The notes beneath the pieces are model-generated. The model was given only the letters and a program-made list of their open reading frames with translations. It did no database searches and had not been told where the DNA came from. The position numbers and the translations under genes were made by a program. Of a stretch of DNA of 64,000 nucleotides, positions 63,590 to 64,000 are shown in pieces. This DNA is from Bin55 sp965205545 (GTDB taxonomy: Bacteria; Pseudomonadota; Gammaproteobacteria; Pseudomonadales; Azotimanducaceae), in assembly GCA_965205545.1 (NCBI GenBank), contig OZ242170.1, positions 2,604,001-2,668,000 on the forward strand, read 5' to 3'. Position 1 is the stretch's first letter, and every line of letters begins with the position of its first letter.

Positions 63590-64000
63590 AATCTATTAGC
63601 TAAAGATTACACATTAAAGCCTAACGAAGTACCAGAATTCTTGCCTCAGACGTTGTCTAAGGACGAAACGCAAGATCTAAAACAAGAAATCACGAGCCTG
63701 TTGAGGCAACGTGACGCAGTGCTTGTTTCGCACTACTATGTCGACGGGGTTGTGCAAGACATAGCCTCCGAAACAGGCGGTTGCGTATCGGATTCCTTGG
63801 AAATGGCGCGTTTCGGTCGCGACCATCCCGCGCAAACCTTGGTTGTGGCTGGGGTTCGGTTTATGGGGGAAACGGCAAAGATACTCTCACCTGACAAACG
63901 GGTTCTAATGCCTACATTGAACGCTGAGTGTTCGCTTGACTTGGGTTGTCCTCCGGACGAATTCGCGGCGTTTTGCGAGGAGAATCCCGATCGTACTGTC
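63581..64000 (+). CDS. nadA: Quinolinate synthase (partial, runs off right edge)
   Basis: The 140 codons seen code for the N-terminus of NadA, the 4Fe-4S enzyme that condenses iminoaspartate with dihydroxyacetone phosphate in NAD synthesis. HYYVDGVVQDIASETGGCVSD is the substrate loop with the first cluster Cys (of the three expected), GVRFMGETAKILSPDKRVL and NAECSLD follow. Starts are possible at 63572 and 63581 in the same frame; both lie in the inverted repeat region. The C-terminal two thirds are beyond the window. Confidence 0.93.
   Translation, partial: MKMNLLAKDYTLKPNEVPEFLPQTLSKDETQDLKQEITSLLRQRDAVLVSHYYVDGVVQDIASETGGCVSDSLEMARFGRDHPAQTLVVAGVRFMGETAKILSPDKRVLMPTLNAECSLDLGCPPDEFAAFCEENPDRTV

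Noticed and set aside
1..64000. CRISPR arrays, insertion sequences, prophage
   Set aside because: No regular spacer-repeat series, no transposase or phage motif was found on reading.

Overview
The window reads as ordinary chromosome of a free-living or host-associated gammaproteobacterium. It carries an AmgK/MurU cell-wall recycling pair divergent from lptD, the order lptD-surA-ksgA-apaH, an aspS-yebC-ruvCAB-tolQRAB block followed by pal-cpoB, and the ubiquinone hydroxylase coq7. Base composition looks close to 50% GC, GTG and TTG starts are frequent, and many neighbours share ATGA, GTGA or TAGTG overlaps. I see no insertion sequence, phage gene or CRISPR array. The lineage cannot be fixed from the sequence alone, but the many acyl-CoA and short-chain dehydrogenase genes suit a lipid-degrading marine or aquatic gammaproteobacterium.

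Layout. 1-3269 (minus): a long membrane protein open at the left edge, an ABC-2-type permease fused to an M1-peptidase-like ectodomain that lacks the zinc motif. 3689-12571: scattered metabolic genes (DUF1932 dehydrogenase, SDR, fatty acid desaturase, CinA-like protein, crotonase, acyl-CoA dehydrogenase, Apd1-like ferredoxin, PlsC-like acyltransferase, isocitrate/isopropylmalate dehydrogenase homologue). 12829-16716: two tandem paralogous envelope-anchored helical-repeat proteins of unknown function. 17071-24760: a secreted unknown, prmA-purH-purD-coq7, a phosphoesterase, and rpe-gph. 24938-28580: a secreted hydrolase, a GT4 glycosyltransferase split by a one-base frameshift, a PEBP protein, an OsmC-VOC fusion and a small membrane protein. 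28768-33439: a PEP-synthase-like three-domain enzyme, then murU and amgK.

33595-39959: outer-membrane and ribosome maintenance genes (lptD, surA, ksgA, apaH, cca), without pdxA or apaG in their usual places. 39956-46382: tsaD, an esterase, a HEAT-like protein, then a racemase / propionyl-CoA synthetase / crotonase group that would channel branched and odd-chain acyl groups. 46391-49170: proS, an HU-like protein with a basic tail, and an FmdB zinc ribbon. 49205-58729: the aspS to cpoB block for translation, recombination and the Tol-Pal envelope system, with an unusual 331-base spacer before pal. 58768-63435: tRNA-Lys, three SDR genes, a phosphodiesterase and a glutathione-synthase-like ATP-grasp protein. 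The window ends inside nadA, whose start lies in a strong inverted repeat.

The less conventional items are the permease/pseudopeptidase at the left edge, the tandem repeat-protein pair, the OsmC-VOC fusion, the split glycosyltransferase, and the nadA start hairpin. None is proof of a new system. All calls rest on reading the sequence, with no database search.
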